A DNA stretch of 64,000 bases from Planctomycetota bacterium (GTDB lineage: Bacteria > Planctomycetota > Planctomycetia > Planctomycetales > Planctomycetaceae), in assembly GCA_018242525.1 (NCBI GenBank), contig JAFEBS010000038.1, forward strand, positions 127,464 through 191,463, given 5' to 3'. Under the pieces are notes generated by a model. That model was not told where the DNA came from, searched no databases, and saw only the letters and a program-made list of their open reading frames with translations. This document shows positions 1-8,216 of this stretch, piece by piece (position 1 is the stretch's first letter; each line of letters starts with the position of its first letter). A program made the translations under genes and the position numbers.

Positions 1-25
1 TCAGACCCCTATTGCCACGGGCTGC
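1..25. repeat. Family A palindromic element, right arm only (cut by window edge)
   Basis: These bases match the right arm of the complete family A element at 51133-51239 in about 22 of 25 positions. The match includes TTGCCAC and the final GGCTGC. The rest of the element lies outside the window. It sits about 60 nt upstream of the first gene. Confidence 0.6.
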
Positions 26-33
26 TATTGGAC

Positions 34-52
34 CCGACGCTGCCAGCGTCGG
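34..52. repeat. Short palindrome CCGACGCTG-c-CAGCGTCGG (family D, copy 1)
   Basis: This is a perfect 9-bp inverted repeat around a single base. The same 19 bases, and two more to the left, recur at 37135-37155. Both copies lie in the 5' regions of genes, here 33 nt before the start codon at 85. It could be a small REP-like repeat or a protein-binding site; the sequence does not decide. Confidence 0.55.
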
Positions 53-84
53 AGTAATTCACAGACCCACAGGAAAGGCTTGCC

Positions 85-1518
85 ATGAACAGATGGAATC
101 GAATCGGCTGGTTCAGCGTTGCAGCGGGCTTAGGGTTGTCCCTGGCCGCATTGTTTCTGGGGGCGTCACGTACCCAGGCCGTGGATCGATCCAAGAGTCC
201 GATCGTGAAGCAGGCTGAGGGAAAATTGATTGTCCACGAATGGGGAACGTTTACGTCATTCTCGGGGTCGAACGGAGTGCAACTCGATTTCCGACCGTTG
301 ATCAATGAAGACTTGCCCAACTTTGTCCTGGACCGCCAGTCACAGTCCGGAATACCAATCTTTTCCAAGGGCCGAATCCGGGCCAGCATCCGCATGGAAA
401 CACCCGTCACCTATTTCTACACAGACGTCGAACGAACCATCCGGGCGAAAGTGGAGTTTTCCAGCGGATTGCTGACGGAGTTTTACCCACCGGTGGTCGG
501 GATGGCACCCGAATATCAGCCGGGGGTTGACGGGACGCGCCCGTTTGGAAAGTCGATGCTGGACTGGGGCGAAATCGATCTGATTCCCGTCGCCAGCCTG
601 ACACCGAATATCAAGGACGCCCAGACGAAAGCGTGGCTTCGCAATCTGATCGAACAGCGCGTGGTGCCGGTGGAGGGTGCTTCCAATCACTACTATCACG
701 CTCGCGAAACCGATTCGGCGTTCGTCCACGTCCGACAACCCGCCTCCACCAGTCAATTTCTGATTCGTCCGTACGGCGATCACCTGGAAAAATTCCTGTT
801 CTATCGCGGAGTCGGCCGGTTCGATCAACCATTGCAAGCGACGATTGCCAACGATGGACGGATTCGAATTTCCAACTCCGGCCAGCAGGAAATCCGCTCA
901 CTCTTCCGAGTGACGGTGGCCAACAAGTTGATCCGTTATTCCGAACTGGCGAGTGTCGCGGCGGGAGCCTCCGCCGAATTCCCGTTGGAAATGCAGCCCA
1001 TCGAACTGGCGGATCTGCAGACTCGCGTGGCGGAGGCACTGGTTCGCGAAGAACTGTATCCCCGTGAAGCCACAGCGATGGTCAAGACCTGGGCGGATTC
1101 CTGGTTTACCGAGGAAGGAACTCGCATCTTCTACATGGTCCCACGCGAAATCACTGACAACGTGTTGCCCCTGACGGTCTCGCCTCCACCGGACGAAACT
1201 GTTCGCGTACTGGTTGGTCGAGTGGAAGTCATGCTGCCCTCCGTGGAAAAGCAACTGCTGACACTGGTCGCCGCCAACGCTATTCGAAGGCAGGAGCGCC
1301 AGGAATTGGAAATGGAGCATGGACCTCAGGATCCGCTACCGATTCCCGCCGAAGTCCTGAAACTGGGACGTCTGGCGGAACCGGCCCTGGTGCGCGTTCG
1401 CGAACTAGCCAAAGACGCCGCAACCAGTTCTGAGGCGATGGTATTGCTGCGTGAAACCCGCCAGGCGCTGGAGACCGCGATCCGGAAAGGCTCGGACCAG
1501 TCTGCTGCGACCGATTGA
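85..1518 (+). CDS. Secreted protein of unknown function (HEWGTFTS family)
   Basis: I do not recognise a characterised family. The 477-residue product starts with a Sec signal peptide: Arg-rich n-region, hydrophobic core at about residues 8-27, likely cleavage after TQA near residue 32. The mature N-terminus carries the phrase LIVHEWGTFTSFSG, which I recall, without being able to check, from exported planctomycete proteins. The rest looks soluble with mixed alpha/beta character and has no membrane segment or Cys cluster. The ATG at 85 has a good ribosome site (AGGAAAGG) 7-8 nt upstream. It stands alone and converges on the aminotransferase gene. It probably acts in the periplasm, activity unknown. 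Confidence 0.8.
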   Translation: MNRWNRIGWFSVAAGLGLSLAALFLGASRTQAVDRSKSPIVKQAEGKLIVHEWGTFTSFSGSNGVQLDFRPLINEDLPNFVLDRQSQSGIPIFSKGRIRASIRMETPVTYFYTDVERTIRAKVEFSSGLLTEFYPPVVGMAPEYQPGVDGTRPFGKSMLDWGEIDLIPVASLTPNIKDAQTKAWLRNLIEQRVVPVEGASNHYYHARETDSAFVHVRQPASTSQFLIRPYGDHLEKFLFYRGVGRFDQPLQATIANDGRIRISNSGQQEIRSLFRVTVANKLIRYSELASVAAGASAEFPLEMQPIELADLQTRVAEALVREELYPREATAMVKTWADSWFTEEGTRIFYMVPREITDNVLPLTVSPPPDETVRVLVGRVEVMLPSVEKQLLTLVAANAIRRQERQELEMEHGPQDPLPIPAEVLKLGRLAEPALVRVRELAKDAATSSEAMVLLRETRQALETAIRKGSDQSAATD

Positions 1519-1582
1519 TTGACACGACTCTGTGCCTGAGACACAGCGTTGCTGGATCCAACACTTTCGGAACAATCCGAGA

Positions 1583-1661
1583 CCCCACCGAGTTTATCTC
1601 GGTGGGGCGAGAAAATAGTGCCGAACAGTGTTGGGTTTGCCCCGTTTGTTGGGCAAACCCA
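1583..1661. terminator. Two tandem hairpins between convergent genes
   Basis: Two inverted repeats fill the gap between the convergent genes ending at 1518 (+) and 1666 (-). The first has arms CCCCACCGAG/CTCGGTGGGG at 1583-1592 and 1598-1607. The second has arms TGGGTTTGCCC/GGGCAAACCCA at 1632-1642 and 1651-1661. Neither has a clear T-tract, so they may be barriers to read-through or repeat-derived stems rather than classical intrinsic terminators. Confidence 0.5.
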
Positions 1662-1665
1662 CGTC

Positions 1666-2874
1666 TCAACCTGCAAGAAACGCTTCGATGCGATCGAGGC
1701 CAACCTGAATGGTTTCCAGGCTGGTGGCAAACGAGAGTCGAACATAACCGGGGGCACCGAAGGCGTCACCGGTTACCAGCGCCACGTGCGACTGTTCCAG
1801 CAGGGCAGTACAGAAATCGGTAGCATTGCTGACGGTCGCACCGCCGGCAAGTGGACGGCCGAAGCAGGCACTGACATTGAAGAACGCGTAGAATGCACCG
1901 CCAGGTTCGGCAAACGTGACACCGAACTTCTGACGCCATGGTCGCATTCGGTCCATCACAAAATTGCGGCGTTTTTCAAACTCGACGCGCATGGCTTCCA
2001 CGCTGGCCTGTGGACCGTTCAAGGCTTCGACCGCAGCATACTGGCTGATGCTGCATGGATTGGAGGTCTCCTGGCTTTGCAGATTGTCCATGGCCTTGAT
2101 GGCATCGACGGGGCCGATGGTCCAACCGATTCGCCAACCAGTCATCGCATAAGCTTTGCTCACGCCGCTGACCAGAATTGTGCGCTGGGCGACTTCGGGG
2201 CCGAATGTGGCAAAGCACCGGAATTCCGCACCGGTGTACAGCAGCTTTTCGTAGATTTCGTCGGACAGGACCAGGATGTTCTTTTCGACAGCGACATCGG
2301 CCAGTGCTTTCAACTTGTCGATCGGATAGGCGGCCCCCGTCGGATTCGAGGGATTATTGAGCATCATCATCCGAGTGCGTGGTGTGATTGCATGGCGGAA
2401 CTGATCCGCCGACATGCAGAACCCACTCTCCTCGGTCGTGTCGACAATGACCGGGGTCGCGCCGGTCAGCTCCACCAAAGCGCTGTAGCTGACCCAGTAG
2501 GGACCGGGAATGATCACTTCGTCGCCGGGTCCGCACAGGGATGCCAGCACATTATGAATCGAGTGCTTTGCACCGTTGGAAATCAGGACCTGCGCCGGAG
2601 TAATTTCCAGCTTGTAGTCCCGCAGGTAAGCCGCACAAACGGCCTTCTTCAATTCGATGATTCCGCCGGATGCAGTGTAGTGCGTGTGCCCCGACTCCAT
2701 TGCGGCAACGGCCGCCTTTCGAATGTTTTCGGGTGTCATAAAATCCGGTTCACCCAGCGTGAAGTCGTAGACCGTGACCCCTTTGGATTTGAGTTCCTTG
2801 GCCTTGGCGGCGGCGGCCAGCGTGGCAGAGGGCTTCAAATGACTCACGGCAGGGGACAAACGGACGCCGGACAT
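1666..2874 (-). CDS. aspC: Class I pyridoxal-phosphate aminotransferase (aspartate aminotransferase type)
   Basis: This enzyme transfers an amino group, most likely between aspartate and 2-oxoglutarate, in the cytoplasm. The 402-residue product has the fold-type I layout. GEPDFMTP near residue 41 is the substrate loop. NNPSNPTGA at 173-181 and the SDEIYE segment at about 204-209 form the cofactor pocket. SGVSKAYAMTGWRIG carries the PLP lysine at K240, and the carboxylate-binding Arg is in RLSFATS (R379). The ATG at 2874 gives the usual family N-terminus and has an AAGAGA-like ribosome site; an upstream in-frame extension to 2991 looks spurious. Family members vary in substrate, so aspartate specificity is inferred. 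It is a single-gene unit. Confidence 0.9.
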   Translation of the reverse strand: MSGVRLSPAVSHLKPSATLAAAAKAKELKSKGVTVYDFTLGEPDFMTPENIRKAAVAAMESGHTHYTASGGIIELKKAVCAAYLRDYKLEITPAQVLISNGAKHSIHNVLASLCGPGDEVIIPGPYWVSYSALVELTGATPVIVDTTEESGFCMSADQFRHAITPRTRMMMLNNPSNPTGAAYPIDKLKALADVAVEKNILVLSDEIYEKLLYTGAEFRCFATFGPEVAQRTILVSGVSKAYAMTGWRIGWTIGPVDAIKAMDNLQSQETSNPCSISQYAAVEALNGPQASVEAMRVEFEKRRNFVMDRMRPWRQKFGVTFAEPGGAFYAFFNVSACFGRPLAGGATVSNATDFCTALLEQSHVALVTGDAFGAPGYVRLSFATSLETIQVGLDRIEAFLAG

Positions 2875-3496
2875 ACGGATCTCTTCATTGAATTCAAGGA
2901 CACGAATCGAAGGCGCACACGTGCAGCGCCGTAGTGAGCGACGAATAGTCGCCAGACGATTGTTCAACACGACCGTGACAACGTCAAGCACGGGTCAACG
3001 GATCGCTAACTTGCGATGACGAGTATCGGCCAGGTCTGCCGGTCGAACGTGCTTCGCCCGATCGTTGCAAGCCATTTTTCTGTTGCCACCGTAATATCTT
3101 GACAATTTGTTGAAACCCCTATTACTTGACTTGCCGATGAATCCTGTGCCTAAGGCGTCATTCCTCTATCCTACGCAAAGTGCGATTACGCGGAGGCGAT
3201 TGCAGAGGCTGTTTTCGAGTGTCGCGATGAGTTACGTCGCCGCGACAGGTCGCGCCATCGGTTGGTTGCGGAATCAACGAATTCGACAATCCGTTGTTCA
3301 GTAAGATTTTCCGCTTGACGCGTTTGTCGAACACACATACGATCGAGTACACGATGGATGCAGTAAGTCAGTATTGGATGTTGACTCCCCTTGTTGGGGT
3401 GTAGCACTTTTGAGTCGCCTCTCCTTTCCGGGTACCAAGAGAGACGACAGTTCAGGACGCACGGTACTCGTGTTTTTTTCCAAAGGAGCCACGGAA
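2875..3496. other. Intergenic region, 622 nt, no protein gene seen
   Basis: I see no convincing protein gene. The last 180 nt hold the promoter and leader of the Lys/Ala-rich small gene at 3497. A second weak promoter-like pair, TTGACA at 3099 and ATTACT at 3121, lies further upstream. No tRNA or known structured RNA was recognised. Confidence 0.5.
3315..3343 (+). promoter_or_regulatory. Sigma-70-type promoter for the small Lys/Ala-rich gene
   Basis: TTGACG at 3315-3320 and TACGAT at 3338-3343 are separated by exactly 17 nt. Transcription would begin near 3350 and give a leader of about 147 nt before the ATG at 3497. The leader contains a small CCCC/GGGG stem around 3388-3400. Confidence 0.5.
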
Positions 3497-3589
3497 ATGG
3501 CTGCGAAAAAAGAAGTTGCTGCTAAGAAGACCGAAGCCAAGAAGCCAGCGAAGTCTGCAAAGGCCAAGCCAGCTGCCAAGAAGAAGTAA
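3497..3589 (+). CDS. 30-residue Lys/Ala-rich histone-like peptide
   Basis: The product has 30 residues, of which 12 are Lys and 11 Ala, in repeated AAKK and KPAKSAKAKPAAKKK patterns like the tail of histone H1 or of bacterial H1-like proteins. Such tails bind DNA or RNA through charge, so nucleoid or nucleic-acid binding is a reasonable inference but is not shown. The gene looks real: strong ribosome site AAAGGAG at 3482-3488, a sigma-70-type promoter 150 nt upstream, and a near-ideal intrinsic terminator 26 nt after the stop codon. It forms a complete one-gene transcription unit. It could be the remnant tail of a longer H1-like protein, but the expression signals argue against decay. Confidence 0.65.
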   Translation: MAAKKEVAAKKTEAKKPAKSAKAKPAAKKK

Positions 3590-3614
3590 ATTTCACTGAG
3601 TGAATAACTCTGTG

Positions 3615-3652
3615 AAAACAGGCTGGATCTCACCATCCAGCCTGTTTTTTTC
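3615..3652 (+). terminator. Intrinsic terminator
   Basis: Perfect stem AACAGGCTGGAT/ATCCAGCCTGTT (3617-3628 and 3635-3646) with a six-base loop, followed by a run of T to about 3651. It ends the transcript of the small gene at 3497-3589. Confidence 0.9.
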
Positions 3653-3833
3653 TTTGTCCCCCGAACAACAGATCAATGCCTTTTCCGTTTCAACACGAAA
3701 ACGTGCCGAACGGTTTTGGGGCCGCTCCTTACTGGGCAAAGCCGAACCGGTTCGAACCAGTTCAGAAAAACATGGAAATTCGCTGCGGTTAGGCGTACCA
3801 TCATGTCTGTCAAGCGCCTCCAGGATTTGGATT

Positions 3834-4382
3834 ATGCGTTACGTCAGCCTGATTGCGATTGCGCTCATCGGATCATCATCGGCCCTGCACGCACAACTCA
3901 CTGTGCAGCAACCGGTGGTGGGTACGACCGGCGTCGCGACCTCAGTTTCAGTGCCTGATCGCGGCAGCACATTCCTGGGAGGTGTCAGTTCTGCTCAGTC
4001 TTTCCGCAATAGCTATGGACCGTTGCGGACCGGAACCGGCCGTGGATATGGTCTGTCGGGGGGATCGATGTCTGCTCATGTGTACATCATCGATCTGCAC
4101 GCCATGGACGAGGCCATACTGAATTCGGTTCCCGATTCGCTGCCTCCCGTTTCCATTCGCAGTCGCTCGGTTTCCACGGAGAGGACCGAGGCACCTCGCG
4201 AAGTCTCGCCGGTTGAAAAGGCGGCCAATTTCGAGCGACTGGCAATTCACGCTGAGGCCGCAGGTAAGACCGGCGTTGCCAGGCTGCATTGGCAGATGGC
4301 GGCAAAGTATGGATCCACTCTGGCCGCACAAAAGCTCGGTCGTCCGGCAGTCGACAATTCCAGGTCAACCGCGCAGAAGTAA
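3834..4382 (+). CDS. Exported protein of unknown function, 182 residues
   Basis: No known family recognised. From the ATG at 3834 the product begins with a short Sec signal peptide (hydrophobic LIAIALIGSSSAL, likely cleavage after LHA near residue 20). The mature part is about 160 residues: a Gly/Ser/Thr-rich stretch, then a Lys/Glu-containing helical segment around residues 125-170 (EKAANFERLAIHAEAAGKTG). That segment resembles a single TPR-like helix pair and may mediate protein contacts. An open frame continues upstream to 3600 but lacks a signal peptide, so I use 3834, which has CAGGA about 10 nt before it. It probably acts in the periplasm. Confidence 0.65.
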   Translation: MRYVSLIAIALIGSSSALHAQLTVQQPVVGTTGVATSVSVPDRGSTFLGGVSSAQSFRNSYGPLRTGTGRGYGLSGGSMSAHVYIIDLHAMDEAILNSVPDSLPPVSIRSRSVSTERTEAPREVSPVEKAANFERLAIHAEAAGKTGVARLHWQMAAKYGSTLAAQKLGRPAVDNSRSTAQK

Positions 4383-4505
4383 GCAGCGCTGATTTGTCGA
4401 GCCCACCTGTAACGGTCGTTCCATCGGCGCAGAATTTGAGCTGTGTGCGGGGGGCAGGACCTGCCGATCTTTTTGAGACGCAAGACTTTTCTGCAGGAGA
4501 TCGCG

Positions 4506-5720
4506 ATGCTGGGGATGCGGCAATGGATTCTCGGAGGCTGGGTAATTCTGACTGTCTTTTCGGGTGTGCAGCAGGCGGGCGCCGTTCCCGGTTGCCCGTT
4601 TTGTGCCCCCAGCGATCCCCCCTTCAGTCAGCGCTTGTCTGAATGCGATGTCGCGCTGGAAGTCAAATGGGTGTCGCTCGACACGGACGAGAAGCTTCAG
4701 CAGGAATCGACGTCGTTTGAGGTGGTGTCCGCGTTTCGTACATCCCGACAGAAGTTCAACGTTGGCGATCGCGTGAAATGGGGCTACGGACGTGACGGAA
4801 AGCCTGGCGATCCGTTCCTGCTGATCGGCAAGGAGGATGGCGAGACGATCACCTGGGAAAGGCCGATCGCGCTGGGGGGCGAGTACCTGTTCCAATACAT
4901 TCGAAAAGTGCCTCCTCCGGAAGCGCCCGATCGACTGTCATTCTTTCTGAAATTCCTCGAATTCCCCGACTCGGAAATCTGCAGTGATGCCTACGCAGAA
5001 GTCAGCCGTGCCAGCTTCAAAGAGGTTGCGGCACTCGCTCCAAAACTGCCTCGGGAGAAGCTGAGGAAGTGGCTGCAGTCGGACGATCCCCAGGTTCAGG
5101 TTCGCCTGGGACTTTACGGAATGATGCTGGGGTTGGCTGGCGACGACAGCGATGCCGAGTTTCTTGAGCAGTTGATCATGAAAACACCCGATCCCGACAG
5201 ACCACGTCTGGGGATCGATGGGATGATGGCTGGATACATCTTGCTTCGTGGCGAGGCCGGTCTCCAGAAATTGCTCGCGGCCAAGATGGATGATCCCAGG
5301 GGAGAGGATGACCTGATCCCGTTGCGAAACACCCTGGTGTTCCTGTGGGACTACAGTCAGGACCGCGTGCCGCCGGAAGCCATCCGGGCTGCCATGCGAC
5401 GATTCCTGGATCATCCCCGAATCGCGGTGAATGTCATCGAGAATCTGTCTCGCTGGAAGGACTGGCAGTCGTTGGACAAGTTGATCATGGCCTACGGAAC
5501 AGCGCCGTTTGATTCCAACCAGTCCCAGCAGAAGATCATCGCTTTCGCCCTGGTTTGCGAACGGGACGGCTTCAATCAGTCTCCGAAGCCAATTCCCGCA
5601 TCGGCCCTCAAAGCCCGACAATTCCTGGATGGACTTGACCCCGAAGTCGTGAAAGCGACGGAACGACGGTTCATGATTTCGCGGCGGCGTAACGACACGA
5701 AGCCTGTCAAAGCGCCGTGA
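4506..5720 (+). CDS. Exported protein of unknown function with helical repeats
   Basis: The 404-residue product has a signal peptide (hydrophobic WILGGWVILTVFSGV, likely cleavage after AGA near residue 26). The mature protein opens with CPFC followed by SECDVALEVKW, suggesting a disulfide or metal-site Cys pair at the start of a beta domain of about 130 residues. From about residue 190 onward it is alpha-helical with HEAT-like spacing. I do not recognise the family. The ATG at 4506 has AGGAGAT about 7 nt upstream; an in-frame extension to 4443 would spoil the signal peptide. It follows another exported unknown on the same strand, with 123 nt between them. Confidence 0.7.
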   Translation: MLGMRQWILGGWVILTVFSGVQQAGAVPGCPFCAPSDPPFSQRLSECDVALEVKWVSLDTDEKLQQESTSFEVVSAFRTSRQKFNVGDRVKWGYGRDGKPGDPFLLIGKEDGETITWERPIALGGEYLFQYIRKVPPPEAPDRLSFFLKFLEFPDSEICSDAYAEVSRASFKEVAALAPKLPREKLRKWLQSDDPQVQVRLGLYGMMLGLAGDDSDAEFLEQLIMKTPDPDRPRLGIDGMMAGYILLRGEAGLQKLLAAKMDDPRGEDDLIPLRNTLVFLWDYSQDRVPPEAIRAAMRRFLDHPRIAVNVIENLSRWKDWQSLDKLIMAYGTAPFDSNQSQQKIIAFALVCERDGFNQSPKPIPASALKARQFLDGLDPEVVKATERRFMISRRRNDTKPVKAP

Positions 5721-5784
5721 ATTCTGGACCGACAGACCGTGGCGTCCGATCGTATTTCAACAGTTGCCGTAGCCGGAATCGCCG

Positions 5785-8205
5785 ATGCAAGACTATGAAA
5801 AGCTGGGGGTATTCTACCTTGGCAAACGCTATGACCTCGAAGGCAAACGCCCCGTCGCGGACGATTTGCTGCTGTACGATGCCAAGGATCTGACAACGCA
5901 CGCGGTCTGCGTGGGGATGACCGGCAGCGGCAAGACGGGACTGTGCCTGGCATTGCTTGAAGAAGCGGCCATTGATGGGATTCCCTCCATCTGCATCGAT
6001 CCCAAGGGGGATTTGGGAAATCTGTTGCTGGCCTTTCCGGAACTGCGTCCGGGCGATTTTGAGCCTTGGATCGAACGGTCTGACGCGGCTCGTTCCGGGA
6101 TGACACCGGACGAATACGCTGCCAGGATGGCCAGCATCTGGAAGGACGGTTTGGCAGCGTGGGGTCAGCCCCCGGAACGGATCGCCCGCTATCGTGATGC
6201 TGTCGACCTGTCGATTTACACCCCGGCCAGTAACGCCGGTTTGCCACTGACAGTCATGCGGTCGTTCGCCCCGCCGGGCGAAGCGACGCTGAATAACTCG
6301 GAAGCGATGCGCGAACGGGTGTCCGCTGCGGCATCGGGACTGCTGGCACTGCTCGGTATCGACTCGGATTCATTGCAAAGCCGCGAGCACATCCTGCTCT
6401 CGACGATCCTGGACCGGAGCTGGCGCGACGGGAATGACGTTGACCTGGGGACGCTGATTCGACTGATTCAGAAACCGGGATTCGACAAGGTCGGGTTCAT
6501 GGACCTGGAAAGCTTCTTTCCGTCCAAGGACCGCTTCGCGTTTGCCATGTCACTGAACAACCTGATCGCCTCACCCGGCTTTCAAGCCTGGATGGAAGGC
6601 GAATCGCTCGACATCCAGCGGCTGTTGTACACCCCTGCCGGGAAACCGCGGCTGTCGATCATTTCGATCGCGCACCTGTCTGACAGCGAGCGCATGTTCT
6701 TCGTCACGATCCTGCTGAACGAAATGATTTCGTGGATGCGGAACCAGTCCGGAACCTCCAGCCTGAGGGCATTGCTCTACATGGACGAGGTCTTCGGCTA
6801 TTTCCCGCCGACTGCCAACCCGCCGTCGAAAACCCCCATGCTGACGCTGATGAAGCAAGCCCGCGCGTTTGGCCTGGGCGTGGTATTGGCGACGCAGAAT
6901 CCTGTCGACATCGATTACAAGGGGCTCTCCAACGCGGGGACATGGTTTCTGGGTCGCCTGCAGACGGAACGGGACAAAGCCCGCGTGCTGGATGGTCTGG
7001 AAGGTGCCTCGGCGGCAGCCGGATCTCGATTTGATCGTGCGAAAATGGAATCGATCCTGTCCGGTCTGGGCAATCGGGTCTTCCTGATGAACAACGTTCA
7101 CGAAGACGAACCGGTGGTCTTTCAGTCCCGCTGGGCCCTGTCATTCCTGCGCGGCCCGATCAACCGTGACCAGATTGCCACCTTGATGGCGGAAAAGAAG
7201 GCCTCACAGCCCGCCGCTGCGGCACCCGTGAAAGCATCACTTCAGGAAACGTCCGTCAGCTCGCAGCCAGTGCTGCCTCCGGGAATCGACCAGACGTTTC
7301 TTGTTCGACGCAGTTCGATGCTGGGGAATACCAAGCTGCTTTATCGACCCGGCCTGCTCGGATCGGCCCGCATTCGATTTGCTTACGCGAGTACCGGGGT
7401 TGACGAACTCCGCGACATCACGATTTTTCTCGCCGCCGCGGCCGAAATCCGCGCAACGGTCTGGGACGATGCCGAAATCTCGACAGACGAATTCGATCAG
7501 CAGTCGGAAGGCGAGGACGAGGGCGGGTTTGCCCCCCTGCCGACCGAACTGAGTCGCGCGAAAACATTCACCGAACTGCAGACTGCACTCAAGGATCACC
7601 TGTATCGAACCCAGAAACTGCAGCTCTGGAAATGTCCCGAGCTGAAACTGGTGTCACAGCCCGGCGAATCGGAAGGGGACTTTCGCGCCCGGATCACGCA
7701 TGGTGTTCGTGAAGGACGTGATCTTCAGGTGGAAAAACTGCGAACCAAGTTCGCTCCCAGGCTGGCTGGATTGCAGGAGCAACTGCGAAAGGCTTATCAG
7801 CGGGTGGAAAAACAGAAAGCTCAGGCCAGTCAGCAAACCTTTACGGCGGCGGTGAACCTGGGGACTTCGATCCTGGGAGCGGTCTTCGGCCGCAAACTGA
7901 CTTCAGCCACCAACATCAGCAAGGCCGCAACCACCATTCGCAGCGCCAGTCGGGTCGCCAGTGAACGCCAGGATGTGGCGCAAGCCGAGGAGACCGTGGA
8001 GGCGATCCAGGAACGGATTGACGCCCTGAACACTCAGTTCCAAGAGGAGGCCAACACCCTGATCGAAGGAGCGAACCCGGACGGTGTACAACTCGAGGAA
8101 ATCAGCGTTGCTCCGAAGAAGTCGGACATCACAGTCGTCAACCTGACGCTTTGCTGGACCCCCTGGACCGTGGATGCCAAGGGGGTGGCTCAACAGGCAT
8201 GGTGA
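5785..8205 (+). CDS. HerA-like P-loop ATPase with C-terminal coiled coil
   Basis: This 806-residue protein belongs to the HerA/FtsK-like ATPases that move DNA or protein. Walker A is GMTGSGKT at residues 44-51, and SICIDPKGDLGNLL follows the first strand. Walker B is ALLYMDEVFGY with D334/E335. VVLATQNPVDIDYKGLSNA at about 366-384 matches the sensor motif of HerA-type proteins. About 260 extra residues follow the ATPase core, including an acidic linker and long charged helices at about 635-690 and 720-775 with an Ala/Gly-rich segment between them. No NurA-type nuclease gene is adjacent, so a role in end resection is not supported. The substrate is unknown; it may be a planctomycete-specific motor. 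Confidence 0.8.
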   Translation: MQDYEKLGVFYLGKRYDLEGKRPVADDLLLYDAKDLTTHAVCVGMTGSGKTGLCLALLEEAAIDGIPSICIDPKGDLGNLLLAFPELRPGDFEPWIERSDAARSGMTPDEYAARMASIWKDGLAAWGQPPERIARYRDAVDLSIYTPASNAGLPLTVMRSFAPPGEATLNNSEAMRERVSAAASGLLALLGIDSDSLQSREHILLSTILDRSWRDGNDVDLGTLIRLIQKPGFDKVGFMDLESFFPSKDRFAFAMSLNNLIASPGFQAWMEGESLDIQRLLYTPAGKPRLSIISIAHLSDSERMFFVTILLNEMISWMRNQSGTSSLRALLYMDEVFGYFPPTANPPSKTPMLTLMKQARAFGLGVVLATQNPVDIDYKGLSNAGTWFLGRLQTERDKARVLDGLEGASAAAGSRFDRAKMESILSGLGNRVFLMNNVHEDEPVVFQSRWALSFLRGPINRDQIATLMAEKKASQPAAAAPVKASLQETSVSSQPVLPPGIDQTFLVRRSSMLGNTKLLYRPGLLGSARIRFAYASTGVDELRDITIFLAAAAEIRATVWDDAEISTDEFDQQSEGEDEGGFAPLPTELSRAKTFTELQTALKDHLYRTQKLQLWKCPELKLVSQPGESEGDFRARITHGVREGRDLQVEKLRTKFAPRLAGLQEQLRKAYQRVEKQKAQASQQTFTAAVNLGTSILGAVFGRKLTSATNISKAATTIRSASRVASERQDVAQAEETVEAIQERIDALNTQFQEEANTLIEGANPDGVQLEEISVAPKKSDITVVNLTLCWTPWTVDAKGVAQQAW

Positions 8206-8216
8206 ATCAAGCTGCA

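Noticed and set aside
1549-2934. 461-codon plus-strand frame opposite the aminotransferase gene
   Set aside because: It is the shadow of aspC: the minus-strand product has all family motifs, while this frame has no ribosome site and no recognisable protein pattern.
3745-3765. GGTTCGAACC resembling a tRNA T-loop
   Set aside because: No acceptor, D or anticodon stem can be formed around it.
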